Positions 39,700 to 48,130 of a DNA stretch of 64,000 bases are shown in pieces. Below the pieces are notes generated by a model. That model worked only from the letters and a program-made list of their open reading frames with translations. It was not told the origin of the DNA and made no database searches. Where the stretch lies: NCBI RefSeq assembly GCF_006151805.1, contig NZ_VDDA01000002.1, forward strand, positions 434,001 through 498,000, read 5' to 3'. A program made the position numbers and the translations under genes. The stretch's first letter is position 1. Every line of letters begins with the position of its first letter. Origin of the DNA: Methylobacterium terricola. Lineage in GTDB: Bacteria; Pseudomonadota; Alphaproteobacteria; Rhizobiales; Beijerinckiaceae.

Positions 39700-39739
39700 G
39701 CGGACCCTCGACATGCGGACCCTCGACCTGCGGACCCTT
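39700..39739. repeat. 15-bp tandem repeat
   Basis: GCGGACCCTCGACAT and GCGGACCCTCGACCT follow each other, then a partial third unit GCGGACCCTT. Two full units and two thirds of a third, in non-coding DNA upstream of the tpiA stop. Confidence 0.7.
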
Positions 39740-39870
39740 GGGGCTTCGCACCAGGGACCATGGGGGCGCTGTCCGCCTCGTCGTTCAACGTCGGCGGCAA
39801 CGGATCCCGGAGCTCTTGCCTGCGGCGAGCCCCGGGGTTGCCCTGCGCGGGGGAAGCGTGGCGGCTCGCC

Positions 39871-40632
39871 TCAGCGATACGCCGCCGCGATGCCCAGGAA
39901 GTCCTCGGCCTTCAGGCTCGCCCCACCCACGAGCGCGCCATCGACATTGGCGACGCCCATCAGCTCGGCGGCGTTCGAGGGCTTCACCGAGCCGCCGTAG
40001 AGGATCCGCACCTTCGCGCCTTCCGCGCCGAGGCGGCTCTCGAGCTCCCGCCGGATCAGGGCGTGGACTTGCGCCACGTCGTCCACCGTCGGGGTGAGTC
40101 CGGTGCCGATCGCCCAGACCGGCTCGTAGGCGATCACCGTGTCGGCGGCTTTGGCGCCGTCGGGCAGCGAACCGGCGAGCTGGCCGCGCACCACGTCGAG
40201 GGTCCGGCCGGCCTCGCGCTCCTCGCGGGTCTCGCCGACGCAGATGATCGCCACGAGGCCGGCGCGGCGGGCGGCCAGCGCCTTGGCGCGGATGTCGGCG
40301 TCGCTCTCGCGGTGATAGGCGCGGCGCTCGGAATGGCCGACGATGGTGGCGGTCGCGCCGGCATCGGCGAGCATCTCGGCCGAGACGTTGCCCGTATAGG
40401 CGCCGCTCGCCTCGGCATGGACGTCCTGGCCGCCGACCTTGACCGGCGAGCCCTTCAGCGCCGCAGCGGTGGCGCCGACCAGGGTCGCGGGCGGGCAGAC
40501 CAGCACGTCGATGCGCTCGGCGAGGCCTGCATCGAGGCCGTCGCGGACCGCCTCGGCCACCGTCAGCGAGGCCTGGAGGCCGTTCATCTTCCAGTTTCCC
40601 GCCACCAGCGGGCGCGGCCGTTCGGTCGTCAT
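39871..40632 (-). CDS. tpiA: triosephosphate isomerase
   Basis: Interconverts dihydroxyacetone phosphate and glyceraldehyde 3-phosphate; cytoplasmic TIM barrel of 253 residues. Catalytic residues are all visible: Lys in AGNWKMNG (about 13), His in [12 protein letters not shown] (about 98) and Glu in [15 protein letters not shown] (about 170). The phosphate-binding loop is [11 protein letters not shown] (about 210). The start at 40630-40632 gives [18 protein letters not shown]. It is divergent from ppiD with 183 bases between them. Confidence 0.98.
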   Translation of the reverse strand: MTTERPRPLVAGNWKMNGLQASLTVAEAVRDGLDAGLAERIDVLVCPPATLVGATAAALKGSPVKVGGQDVHAEASGAYTGNVSAEMLADAGATATIVGHSERRAYHRESDADIRAKALAARRAGLVAIICVGETREEREAGRTLDVVRGQLAGSLPDGAKAADTVIAYEPVWAIGTGLTPTVDDVAQVHALIRRELESRLGAEGAKVRILYGGSVKPSNAAELMGVANVDGALVGGASLKAEDFLGIAAAYR

Positions 40633-40815
40633 CGTGTCTCCCCCGATCGTCGGATCAGCGATCCTGGACAAGCGTCGCCGGGTATCAGGTCCGCCGCCGG
40701 GCGGCAAACCGCAGGGGAGCGCCGCTCTTTGCCTAGCGGCGCTTATGCGGTATCGCGGCCGGAACCGGGCGCCCCCTCGCGGCAGGCGCCCTCACGGGTG
40801 TTTCTGAGGATCGCG

Positions 40816-42720
40816 ATGCTCCAGGGGTTCCGCGCCGCCAGCCAGAGCTGGCTCGGCAAGATCGTGGTGACGGTGGTGTTCGGCCTCCTGATCGCGGGCC
40901 TCGCCATCTTCGGCATCGCCGACATCTTCCGCGGCGGCGGCAGCAACGCGGTCGCGACCGTCGGCAGCACGCCGATCCCCGCCGAGGCCCTGCGCAACGC
41001 CTACCAGAACCAGCTCCAGCGCCTGTCGCGCCAGAGCCGCCGGCCGATCACGCCGGACCAGGCCAAGGCTCTCGGCCTCGATCGGCAGGTTCTGGCCCAG
41101 CTCATCACCGAGGCCTCCCTCGACCAGAAGACCAAGGATCTGGGCCTGCGCATCCCCGATTCCGCGGTGGTGCGGCTGATCCAGGAGGAGCCGGCCTTCA
41201 AGGGGCCGAACGGCGCCTTCGACGTCAACACCTTCCGGGACACGCTGCGCCAGGCCGGCCTCACCGAGCAGGGCTTCGTGCAGGAGCAGCGCGCCGTCGC
41301 CGCCCGCCTCCAGCTCGCCGACGCGATCACCGCCGAGCTTCCCGTCTCCCTCGCCGCCCGCGAGGCGATCCACCGCTACACGTCCGAGCGCCGTGCGGCC
41401 TCCTACTTCACCCTGCCCGAGGCGGCGGCCGGCGAGATCCCGGCCCCGACGGAGGAGGAGGTCACGACCTTCTACACCGAGCGCAAGAGCGCGTTCCGGG
41501 CACCCGAGTACCGGAGCGTCAACCTGCTCGTCCTGGATCCGGCGACCCTGGCGAAGCCCGATGCCGTGACCGACGCGGAGGCCCGCGCCCGCTACGAGAG
41601 CGAGCAGAGCAAGTTCGGCACGCCCGAGAAGCGCGCGATCCAGCAGATCGTGTTCCCGAACGACGCCGACGCGGCGGCGGCTCTGGCCCGGATCCGCAAG
41701 GGTGAGGTGACCTTCGATCAGGTCGCGACCGAGCGCGGCCTCGACGCCAAGGCGCTCGACCTCGGCACCTTCTCGAAATCCGAGTTGTTCGACCCGGCGG
41801 TGGCGGATGCCGCCTTCGCGGCCGAGCCGGATGCCGTGAGCGAGCCGGTGAAGGGCCGCTTCGGTACCGTGCTGCTGCGGGTCACGTCGGTGCAGCCGGC
41901 GGCGCGCAAGCCGTTCGAGGCGGTGGCCGGCGAGGTCCGGCAGGAGATCGCCCTCGAGAAGGCCCGCGACGGGCTGGAGAAGGTCCACGACGCGATCGAG
42001 GACCAGCGCGCCGGCGCCAAGCCGCTCGCCGACATCGCCCGCGAGCAGGGCCTGTCCCTGGTCACCGTGCCCGCCGTGGACGCGCAGGGGCGCGACCCGC
42101 AGGGCAAGGCGGTCGAGGCGATCCCCGACAAGGACGCGACGCTGGCGGCGATCTTCCGCAGCGACATGGGCGCCGACAACGAGGCCCTGCGCACCCGCTC
42201 CGGCGGCTACGTCTGGTATGACGTGACCAAGATCGACCCGGCCCACGACAAGCCGTTGCCTGAGGTCCGCGACGCCGTGACGGCGCAGTGGAAGACCGAC
42301 GAGGTCGGGCGCCGGCTGGCCGTCAAGGCCCGCGAAGCGACCGAGCGGCTCGACAAGGGCGAGGCGATCGACGAGGTGGCGAAGTCCCTCGGGCAGGAGG
42401 CGAAGACCGTCGCCGACCTCTCGCGCGGCCGCGGCCGCGACGGGCTGACCGCCGAGGCCGTCTCCCGCGTCTTCGCGACGCCGGTGAACAAGGCCGCCTC
42501 GGCCTCCGGCGAGGGCGTCGCCCGGGTGGTGTTCCGGGTGACCAGCGCCACGGTGCCGGCCTTCGTGCCGACCGCGGCCGGTGCCGTCGCGGTCGAGCAG
42601 CAGTATCGCACGGCCCTCGCCGACGACATCCTGGCCGAGTACATCGCCGACGTGCAGAAGCAGGCCGGCGTGTCGGTCAACGAGGCGGCGTTCCGGCGCG
42701 CCATCGGCGGCGAGTACTGA
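40816..42720 (+). CDS. ppiD: PpiD-like periplasmic peptidyl-prolyl isomerase/chaperone
   Basis: Membrane-anchored folding factor for exported proteins, 634 residues. A short cytoplasmic start (MLQGFRAASQSWLGK) is followed by one TM helix at about 16-36 (IVVTVVFGLLIAGLAIFGIAD). Next comes the SurA-type N-terminal chaperone domain (TVGSTPIPAEALRNAYQNQL... to about 170). A parvulin domain lies at about 240-355 (EKRAIQQIVFPNDADAAAAL, GEVTFDQVATERGLDAKALD, VSEPVKGRFGTVLLRVTSV), then a second helical part. The ATG at 40816 has TGAGGA upstream; the longer open frame runs antisense through tpiA and is not real. Its stop overlaps the trpE start. Confidence 0.92.
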   Translation: MLQGFRAASQSWLGKIVVTVVFGLLIAGLAIFGIADIFRGGGSNAVATVGSTPIPAEALRNAYQNQLQRLSRQSRRPITPDQAKALGLDRQVLAQLITEASLDQKTKDLGLRIPDSAVVRLIQEEPAFKGPNGAFDVNTFRDTLRQAGLTEQGFVQEQRAVAARLQLADAITAELPVSLAAREAIHRYTSERRAASYFTLPEAAAGEIPAPTEEEVTTFYTERKSAFRAPEYRSVNLLVLDPATLAKPDAVTDAEARARYESEQSKFGTPEKRAIQQIVFPNDADAAAALARIRKGEVTFDQVATERGLDAKALDLGTFSKSELFDPAVADAAFAAEPDAVSEPVKGRFGTVLLRVTSVQPAARKPFEAVAGEVRQEIALEKARDGLEKVHDAIEDQRAGAKPLADIAREQGLSLVTVPAVDAQGRDPQGKAVEAIPDKDATLAAIFRSDMGADNEALRTRSGGYVWYDVTKIDPAHDKPLPEVRDAVTAQWKTDEVGRRLAVKAREATERLDKGEAIDEVAKSLGQEAKTVADLSRGRGRDGLTAEAVSRVFATPVNKAASASGEGVARVVFRVTSATVPAFVPTAAGAVAVEQQYRTALADDILAEYIADVQKQAGVSVNEAAFRRAIGGEY

Positions 42721-44234
42721 TGCTCACGGTCCCCTCCCCCGAGATCGCCGCTTCGGCCTACGCGGCGGGCCGCCCGGTCCTGCTGCGCACCACTCTGGTG
42801 GCCGACCTGGAGACCCCGGTCGCCGCCTTCCTGAAGCTGAAGGCGGGCCGCGAGGGCGCCGCCTTCCTGCTCGAGTCGGTCGAGGGCGGCGCGGTACGCG
42901 GCCGCTACTCGATGATCGGCCTCGATCCCGACCTGATCTGGCGCTGCGCCGCCGGCCGGGCCGAGCGTGCGGCGTCGCCCGATCTCGCCGCCTTCACGGC
43001 GGAGGAGGCCGCCCCCCTCGCCAGCCTGCGGGCGTTGATCGCCGAGAGCGCGATCCCGGCGGAGCCCGGGTTGCCGCCGATGGCGGCGGGCCTGTTCGGC
43101 TATCTCGGCTACGACATGGTGCGGGAGATGGAGCGCCTCGACGCCCCCCATCCCGACCCGATCGGCGTACCGGACGCGATCCTGGTCCGTCCGACGGTGA
43201 TGGTGATCTTCGACGCGGTGCGCGACGAGATCGCCCTCGTGGCGCCGATCCGGCCGGTCGCGGGCGTCTCCGCGCGGAGCGCCTACGAGGCGGCGATGGC
43301 GCGGCTGGAGCGCGCCGCCGACGCGCTGGAGGGCCCATTGCCAGTCGAGGCGCGGCAGAACCCGACCGAGATCCCGACGCCCGAGCCGGTCTCGAACGTC
43401 ACCCCCGACCAGTTCCTCGGCATGGTCGCCCGGGCCAAAGAGTACATTGCCGCCGGCGACATCTTCCAGGTGGTGCTGTCGCAGCGCTTCGAATCGCCGT
43501 TCACCTTGAGCCCGCTGGCGCTCTACCGGGCGCTGCGCCGGGTCAATCCGGCGCCGTTCCTGTGCTACCTCGATTTCGGCGGCTTCCAGATCGTCTGCTC
43601 GTCGCCGGAGATCCTGGTGCGGGTGCGCGACGGCGCGGTGACGATCCGTCCGATCGCCGGCACCCGCCGCCGCGGCGCGACGCCGGAGGAGGATCGGGCG
43701 CTCGCCGACGAGCTGCTCGCCGATCCGAAGGAGCGCTCCGAGCATCTGATGCTGCTCGATCTCGGCCGCAACGATGTCGGCCGCGTCGCCGAGATCGGCA
43801 GCGTGCGGGTGACGGATTCGTTCTTCCTCGAATTCTACAGCCAGGTCATGCACATCGTGTCGAACGTCGAGGGCCGCCTCGACGCGCGCCACGACGCTCT
43901 CTCGGCCCTCGCGGCCGGGTTTCCGGCCGGCACGGTCTCGGGCGCCCCGAAGGTGCGGGCGATGCAGATCATCGACGAGTTGGAGCGCGAGAAGCGCGGG
44001 CCCTATGGCGGCTGCATCGGCTATTTCGGCGCCGACGGCCAGATGGACACCTGCATCGTCCTGCGCACCGCCATCGTCAAGGATGGCCGCATGCATGTCC
44101 AGGCGGGTGCCGGCATCGTGCACGATTCGGATCCGGCGTCCGAGCAGCAGGAATGCATCAACAAGGCCAAGGCCCTGTTCCGGGCCGCCGAGGAGGCGGT
44201 GCGGTTCGCCGCGCAGGCGCGGCGGGGGCAGTAG
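42720..44234 (+). CDS. trpE: anthranilate synthase component I
   Basis: With TrpG, makes anthranilate from chorismate and glutamine, the first committed step of tryptophan synthesis; 504 residues. The N-terminal domain holds the tryptophan feedback site region (LLESVEGGAVRGRYSMIGLDP). The chorismate-binding domain shows GDIFQVVLSQRFE, IRPIAGTRRRGATPEEDRALADELLADPKERSEHLMLLDLGRND, HIVSNVEGRL, FPAGTVSGAPKVRAMQIIDELE and RGPYGGCIGYFGADG. It is the separate TrpE form, not the TrpEG fusion of Rhizobium and Sinorhizobium. Its ATG overlaps the ppiD stop (TGATG), so it is translationally coupled to a folding factor. trpG, trpD and trpC are not next to it. No Trp-rich leader peptide is seen. Confidence 0.96.
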   Translation: MLTVPSPEIAASAYAAGRPVLLRTTLVADLETPVAAFLKLKAGREGAAFLLESVEGGAVRGRYSMIGLDPDLIWRCAAGRAERAASPDLAAFTAEEAAPLASLRALIAESAIPAEPGLPPMAAGLFGYLGYDMVREMERLDAPHPDPIGVPDAILVRPTVMVIFDAVRDEIALVAPIRPVAGVSARSAYEAAMARLERAADALEGPLPVEARQNPTEIPTPEPVSNVTPDQFLGMVARAKEYIAAGDIFQVVLSQRFESPFTLSPLALYRALRRVNPAPFLCYLDFGGFQIVCSSPEILVRVRDGAVTIRPIAGTRRRGATPEEDRALADELLADPKERSEHLMLLDLGRNDVGRVAEIGSVRVTDSFFLEFYSQVMHIVSNVEGRLDARHDALSALAAGFPAGTVSGAPKVRAMQIIDELEREKRGPYGGCIGYFGADGQMDTCIVLRTAIVKDGRMHVQAGAGIVHDSDPASEQQECINKAKALFRAAEEAVRFAAQARRGQ

Positions 44235-44370
44235 CGGTTCGCGGCCCGTGCGACCGACCTCGCGTGTCGCAGAGGGTGACGGTCACTCTCCTCCCGCCGC
44301 GCCGTCGAACGGATCGGTTCGAGGGCGCAAGGCAAGCCCGAACGGGCGCCGGCGCTGATGCGCCGGACGC

Positions 44371-44396
44371 CTTGGCATCGACGTGTCGATGCCAAG
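44371..44396. repeat. 26-base palindrome
   Basis: CTTGGCATCGAC and GTCGATGCCAAG, exact complements separated by GT, lie 137 bases after the trpE stop. It may help end trpE transcripts; there is no T-run. Confidence 0.6.
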
Positions 44397-44413
44397 ACGC
44401 GAGGGTATGAGAC

Positions 44414-44449
44414 GTCATCCCGGGTCCCGCTCCGCGGCCCCAGGATGAC
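44414..44449. repeat. REP-like palindrome with GTCATCC/GGATGAC ends
   Basis: GTCATCC...GGATGAC flank a core of CGGGTCCCGCTCCGCGGCCC type. A close relative of the core (GGGCTCCGCTGCGCGGTCCC) occurs at 63301-63320, so this looks like a dispersed extragenic palindrome family. Confidence 0.5.
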
Positions 44450-44489
44450 ACGCACGGTGGAAGCTCCCCCCGTCGATAATGCTTGCCGC

Positions 44490-44693
44490 CTACTTCCGAT
44501 TCGTGATGAGGCGATCGACGTTGTGGTTGGCCTCCCTGTTTTCCGTGTTCTGCTGTTTGATCTGGTTCTCAGTATATTTCTGCGACATCTCATCCCGCTT
44601 GCCTTGCGGGATCGTGTTCTCGGCGGCGAAGACCGGGGTCACCGACAGCAGGCAGGCGGCGCACACGGTGGCGGAGATCAGCGATTTGATCAT
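44490..44693 (-). CDS. small secreted protein, unknown function
   Basis: Protein of 67 residues. Residues 1-23 are a clean Sec signal peptide (MIKSLISATVCAACLLSVTP, cleavage after VFA). The mature 44 residues are very polar, rich in Asn, Gln, Glu and Lys (EMSQKYTENQIKQQNTENRE), with no hydrophobic core, likely helical or disordered. Composition is more AT-rich than the neighbours. I recognise no family. The ATG at 44691-44693 is preceded by GAGAGGAAGAGG-type purine-rich sequence. An inverted repeat TCAACCCGCA/TGCGGGTTGA at 44721-44730 and 44771-44780 lies in its upstream region and might be an operator. Confidence 0.7.
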   Translation of the reverse strand: MIKSLISATVCAACLLSVTPVFAAENTIPQGKRDEMSQKYTENQIKQQNTENREANHNVDRLITNRK

Positions 44694-44884
44694 GGCCTCT
44701 TCCTCTCGGTCAATGCGCGATCAACCCGCATGAATTCGGCGCAGTTCCGTTACAATTCGTCCATCATCCGTGCGGGTTGACCAACCCTTTGCTTGCGGAA
44801 TGGCTTGCTGCGCGGAAGAGTTGAGTAGGGGTCGATCGCCCAATCCCTCCCGTCAGGCTCGAGACTGTTCGGGACGTGAGGAGC

Positions 44885-44930
44885 CACGGGCTTCTCCTCT
44901 CCCGGCCCGCCGGCAGAGGAGAAGCCCGTG
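44885..44930. repeat. perfect 16-bp inverted repeat downstream of the RND operon
   Basis: CACGGGCTTCTCCTCT and AGAGGAGAAGCCCGTG flank a 14-base GC loop. It lies about 57 bases beyond the stop of the RND pump gene, where it could stabilise the 3' end of the operon message. There is no T-run on either side. Confidence 0.65.
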
Positions 44931-44986
44931 CCTTGTCTTGCACGAGAGAGTTCTTGCGCCGGACGCCCGGCGGCCCGCCCCGCCCG

Positions 44987-47900
44987 CTACTCCGCCGGCG
45001 CCGGCCGATGCGCTCCCTCGTGTCCCGGCGGCTCGTCGACCGCGCCGACGAACCGGCCGAACAGGCGGCCCATCAGCCGCGAAAGGTCGTCCATCAGCAG
45101 GAAGATCGCCGGCACGAACAGCAGCGACAGCAGGGTCGAGACGATCAATCCCGAGATCACCGCGATCGCCATGGGCGAGCGGAACTCGCCGCCGATGCCG
45201 AAGGCCATCGCGCTCGGCACCATGCCGGCCGCCATGGCGATGGTGGTCATCACGATCGGGCGGGCGCGCTTGGCGCCGGCCTGGGTGATGGCGGTGACCC
45301 GGTCGACGCCGCGGGCCATCTCCTCGACGGCGAAATCGACCAGCATGATGGCGTTCTTGGTCACCACGCCCATCAGCATCAGGATGCCGATCACCACCGG
45401 CATCGAGATCGGCCGGTTGAAGATCAGAAGTCCGAGGATCGCGCCGCCGATCGACAGCGGCAGCGAGAACAGGATGGTGAGGGGCTGGAAGAACGAGGCG
45501 AAGAGCAGGATCAGCACGCCCAGCACCATCATCAGGCCGGCGCCCATCGCCAGGGCGAAACCCTCGAACACCTCGCCCATCACCTCGGCATCGCCGGTCT
45601 GGCGCAAGCTGATGCCGGGCGGCAGGTTGCGGGCGGTGGGCGTGTTCATCGCGAGCTTGATCTGCTCGCCGAGGGCGTCGGAGCCCTGCATGTTGGCCTC
45701 CAGCGCCACGCGGACCGCCCGGTCGTAGCGGTCGATCGCGGTCGGCCCGCGGCCGAGGCTGATATCGGCGACCGCCGAAAGCGGCACCGAGGCGCCGTTC
45801 TTCGCCGGGACCTTCAGGCTCTCCAGGGCCGGGAGATCGCCGCGCACGCTCATCGGCAGCTGCACCCGGATCGGGATCTGCCGGTCGGTGGCGTTGAACT
45901 TGGCGAGGTTCTGGCCGATGTCGCCGATCGTGCCGACCCGCACCGTCTCGGCGATGGTGTCGGTCGAGACGCCGAGATCGGCGGCCACGCCGGGTTTCGG
46001 GCGGATGCGCACCTCCGTGCGATCGAGGGGCGCGGTCGACATCACGTTGACGAGGTTCGGCAGGGCCGCGACCTCGCGCTGCATCCTCTCCGCCACCTCG
46101 GTCACCTGGGCGGTGTCGCCGCCGGCGACGATCAGGGTGAAGTCGCGCTGGCCGCCCTCGCGCAGGGACCAGTAGCGCACGTCCGCCTCGTCGCGCATCA
46201 GGTCCATGATCGCCGCCTCCACGTCGGCCTGCTTGCGGGCGCGCGCGTTCTTGGGCGTCAGGTTGATGGTGAAGGTGGCGAGCCGCACCTCCTTCTTGCC
46301 CGGCAGCTGGCGGCCGCCATCGACGAAGACCGATTTCACCTCCGGCAGGGTGCGCAGGCGCTGGGCGATCCGGTCGGTGACCGCGATCGTGTCGTCGAGC
46401 CGCGCGCCCGGGGGCAGCTCCACCACCATCAGGGTGCGGGCCGCGTCCTCCTTCGGCAGGAAGCCGGCGGGCAGGAGGCCGGTGGACAGGATCGAGGCGG
46501 CGAAGAGCGCCAGCCCGACCACCAGCGTCACGTATTTGTGCCGCACCGACCACAGCACGAGGCGGTTGTAGACCCGCATCACCGGCCCCTCGCGCTCCTC
46601 GTGGTGGCCGTGGTCGCGCAGGAAGTAGGCCGCCATCATCGGGGTGATGAGGCGGGCGACCAGCAGCGACATGAAGACCGCGGCCGCGATGGTGAGGCCG
46701 AACTGCTTGAAGTACTGGCCGGCGATGCCGCCCATGAACGAGACCGGCGCGAAGATCGCGATCAGGGTCGCGGTGATCGCGATGACCGCGAGGCCGATCT
46801 CGTCGGCGCCCTCGATCGCCGCCCGGTAGGGCGACTTGCCGAGCCGCATGTGGCGGACGATGTTCTCGATCTCGACGATCGCGTCGTCGACCAGGATGCC
46901 GGTGACGAGGGTGATGGCGAGCAGGCTGACCGCGTTGAGCGAGAAGCCCATCGCGCTCATCGCCCAGAAGGTCGGGAAGACCGAGAGCGGCAGGGCGACC
47001 GCGGCGATCAGCGTCGCGCGCCAGTCGCGCAGGAACAGGAACACCACCAGCACCGCCAGGGCCGCACCCTCCATCAGGCTGTGCATGGCGGATTCGTAGT
47101 TGCCGATGGTGTTGGTGACCGAGGAGTCGATCCGGTCGAAGTGGACGCCCGGATAGGTTTGTCCCAGCTCCTCGATCTTCTTGACCACCACCTCGCTCAC
47201 CGAGGCGTCGCTGGCGCCGTTGGCCCGCGAGATCGCGAAGGCAACGACCGGCTGGCCGTTGAGGCGGGCGAAGGTGCGCGGCTCCTCGGCGCCGTCGCTC
47301 AAGGTGGCGAGGTCGTCGAGGCGCACCTTGCGGCCGCCGGGCAGGACGATCGTGGTGGCGGCCAAGGTGTCGAGGCTGGCCGACGCCGCAAGCGTGCGGA
47401 TCGACTGCTCCTGGCCGCCGACCTCGGCCCGGCCGCCGGCCATGTCGGCGGAGGTGAGGCGCAACTGCCGGTTCACGTCGGCGGCGGTGATGCCGAGCGC
47501 CAGCAGCCGGTCGGGCTTCAGGGTCACCCGCACCTCGCGGGCGACGCCGCCGAGGCGCTCGACGCCGCCGACGCCGCGCAGGCCCTGGATCTGGCGCGCC
47601 ACCACGTCGTCGACGAACCAGGACAGGTCCTCCGGCGTCATCGCGGGCGCCGAGGCGCCGTAGACCATGATCGGCAGGCCGGCGATCTCGACCCGGGCGA
47701 TGATCGGCTCGTCGATCGTCCGCGGCAGGTTCATCCGGATCTTGGCGATCGCGTCCTTGACGTCGTTGACGGCGCGATCGGTGTTCACCTCGAGCCGGAA
47801 CTCGATGGTGGTGGCCGAGGTGCCCTCGGTGATCGCCGAGGTGATGTGCTTGACGCCCTTCACCCCCGCCACCGCGTCCTCGACCCATTTGGTGACCTGG

Positions 47901-48088
47901 GTCTGCAATTCGCTCGGCGCGGCACCGGCCTGGGTCACCGTCACGGAGACGATCGGCACGTCGATGTTGGGGAAGCGGGTGATCGGCAGGCTGCGGAAGC
48001 TCACGAGGCCGAGCAGCCCGAGCACCAGGAAGAGCACGATCGAGGGGATCGGCTTGCGGATCGCCCAGGCGGAAACGTTCAGGCGCAT
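44987..48088 (-). CDS. RND-family efflux pump inner-membrane subunit (AcrB/HAE-1 like)
   Basis: Proton-driven multidrug-type pump of 1033 residues, standard RND length, with TM1 at the N-terminus (PIPSIVLFLVLGLLGLVSF). Two pseudo-symmetric halves are visible. The first set of helices 2-6 is at about 335-470 (VTGILVDDAIVEIENIVRHM carries the paired Asp of the proton relay in TM4; FAPVSFMGGIAGQYFKQFGL is RND motif). The second is at about 855-1010 (LMLMGVVTKNAIMLVDFAVE with the TM10 Lys; GAKRARPIVMTTIAMAAGMVPSA). Porter-domain stretches lie between. A short polar C-terminus follows. It is the last gene of tetR-MFP-RND, 42 bases after the fusion protein gene. There is no outer-membrane channel gene, so a TolC partner must lie elsewhere. 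Confidence 0.95.
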   Translation of the reverse strand: MRLNVSAWAIRKPIPSIVLFLVLGLLGLVSFRSLPITRFPNIDVPIVSVTVTQAGAAPSELQTQVTKWVEDAVAGVKGVKHITSAITEGTSATTIEFRLEVNTDRAVNDVKDAIAKIRMNLPRTIDEPIIARVEIAGLPIMVYGASAPAMTPEDLSWFVDDVVARQIQGLRGVGGVERLGGVAREVRVTLKPDRLLALGITAADVNRQLRLTSADMAGGRAEVGGQEQSIRTLAASASLDTLAATTIVLPGGRKVRLDDLATLSDGAEEPRTFARLNGQPVVAFAISRANGASDASVSEVVVKKIEELGQTYPGVHFDRIDSSVTNTIGNYESAMHSLMEGAALAVLVVFLFLRDWRATLIAAVALPLSVFPTFWAMSAMGFSLNAVSLLAITLVTGILVDDAIVEIENIVRHMRLGKSPYRAAIEGADEIGLAVIAITATLIAIFAPVSFMGGIAGQYFKQFGLTIAAAVFMSLLVARLITPMMAAYFLRDHGHHEEREGPVMRVYNRLVLWSVRHKYVTLVVGLALFAASILSTGLLPAGFLPKEDAARTLMVVELPPGARLDDTIAVTDRIAQRLRTLPEVKSVFVDGGRQLPGKKEVRLATFTINLTPKNARARKQADVEAAIMDLMRDEADVRYWSLREGGQRDFTLIVAGGDTAQVTEVAERMQREVAALPNLVNVMSTAPLDRTEVRIRPKPGVAADLGVSTDTIAETVRVGTIGDIGQNLAKFNATDRQIPIRVQLPMSVRGDLPALESLKVPAKNGASVPLSAVADISLGRGPTAIDRYDRAVRVALEANMQGSDALGEQIKLAMNTPTARNLPPGISLRQTGDAEVMGEVFEGFALAMGAGLMMVLGVLILLFASFFQPLTILFSLPLSIGGAILGLLIFNRPISMPVVIGILMLMGVVTKNAIMLVDFAVEEMARGVDRVTAITQAGAKRARPIVMTTIAMAAGMVPSAMAFGIGGEFRSPMAIAVISGLIVSTLLSLLFVPAIFLLMDDLSRLMGRLFGRFVGAVDEPPGHEGAHRPAPAE

Positions 48089-48130
48089 CGAGCGGACCCG
48101 GTCAGGAGAGGATCAGGAGAATCGGTGTCG

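Larger units (their letters stand above)
39199..39870. other. 672-base region of decayed and repetitive DNA after tRNA-Val
   Basis: No intact gene. It contains a degraded BrnT/BrnA remnant (39315-39580) and a short 15-bp tandem repeat (39700-39739). The remainder shows only frames with noise-like composition. Position next to tRNA genes and the toxin-antitoxin debris suggest an old insertion hotspot. Confidence 0.55.

Noticed and set aside
39682..40815. N-terminal extension of the ppiD frame running back through tpiA
   Set aside because: It is antisense to tpiA. The ATG at 40816 has a good ribosome site and begins the conserved cytoplasmic start and TM helix.
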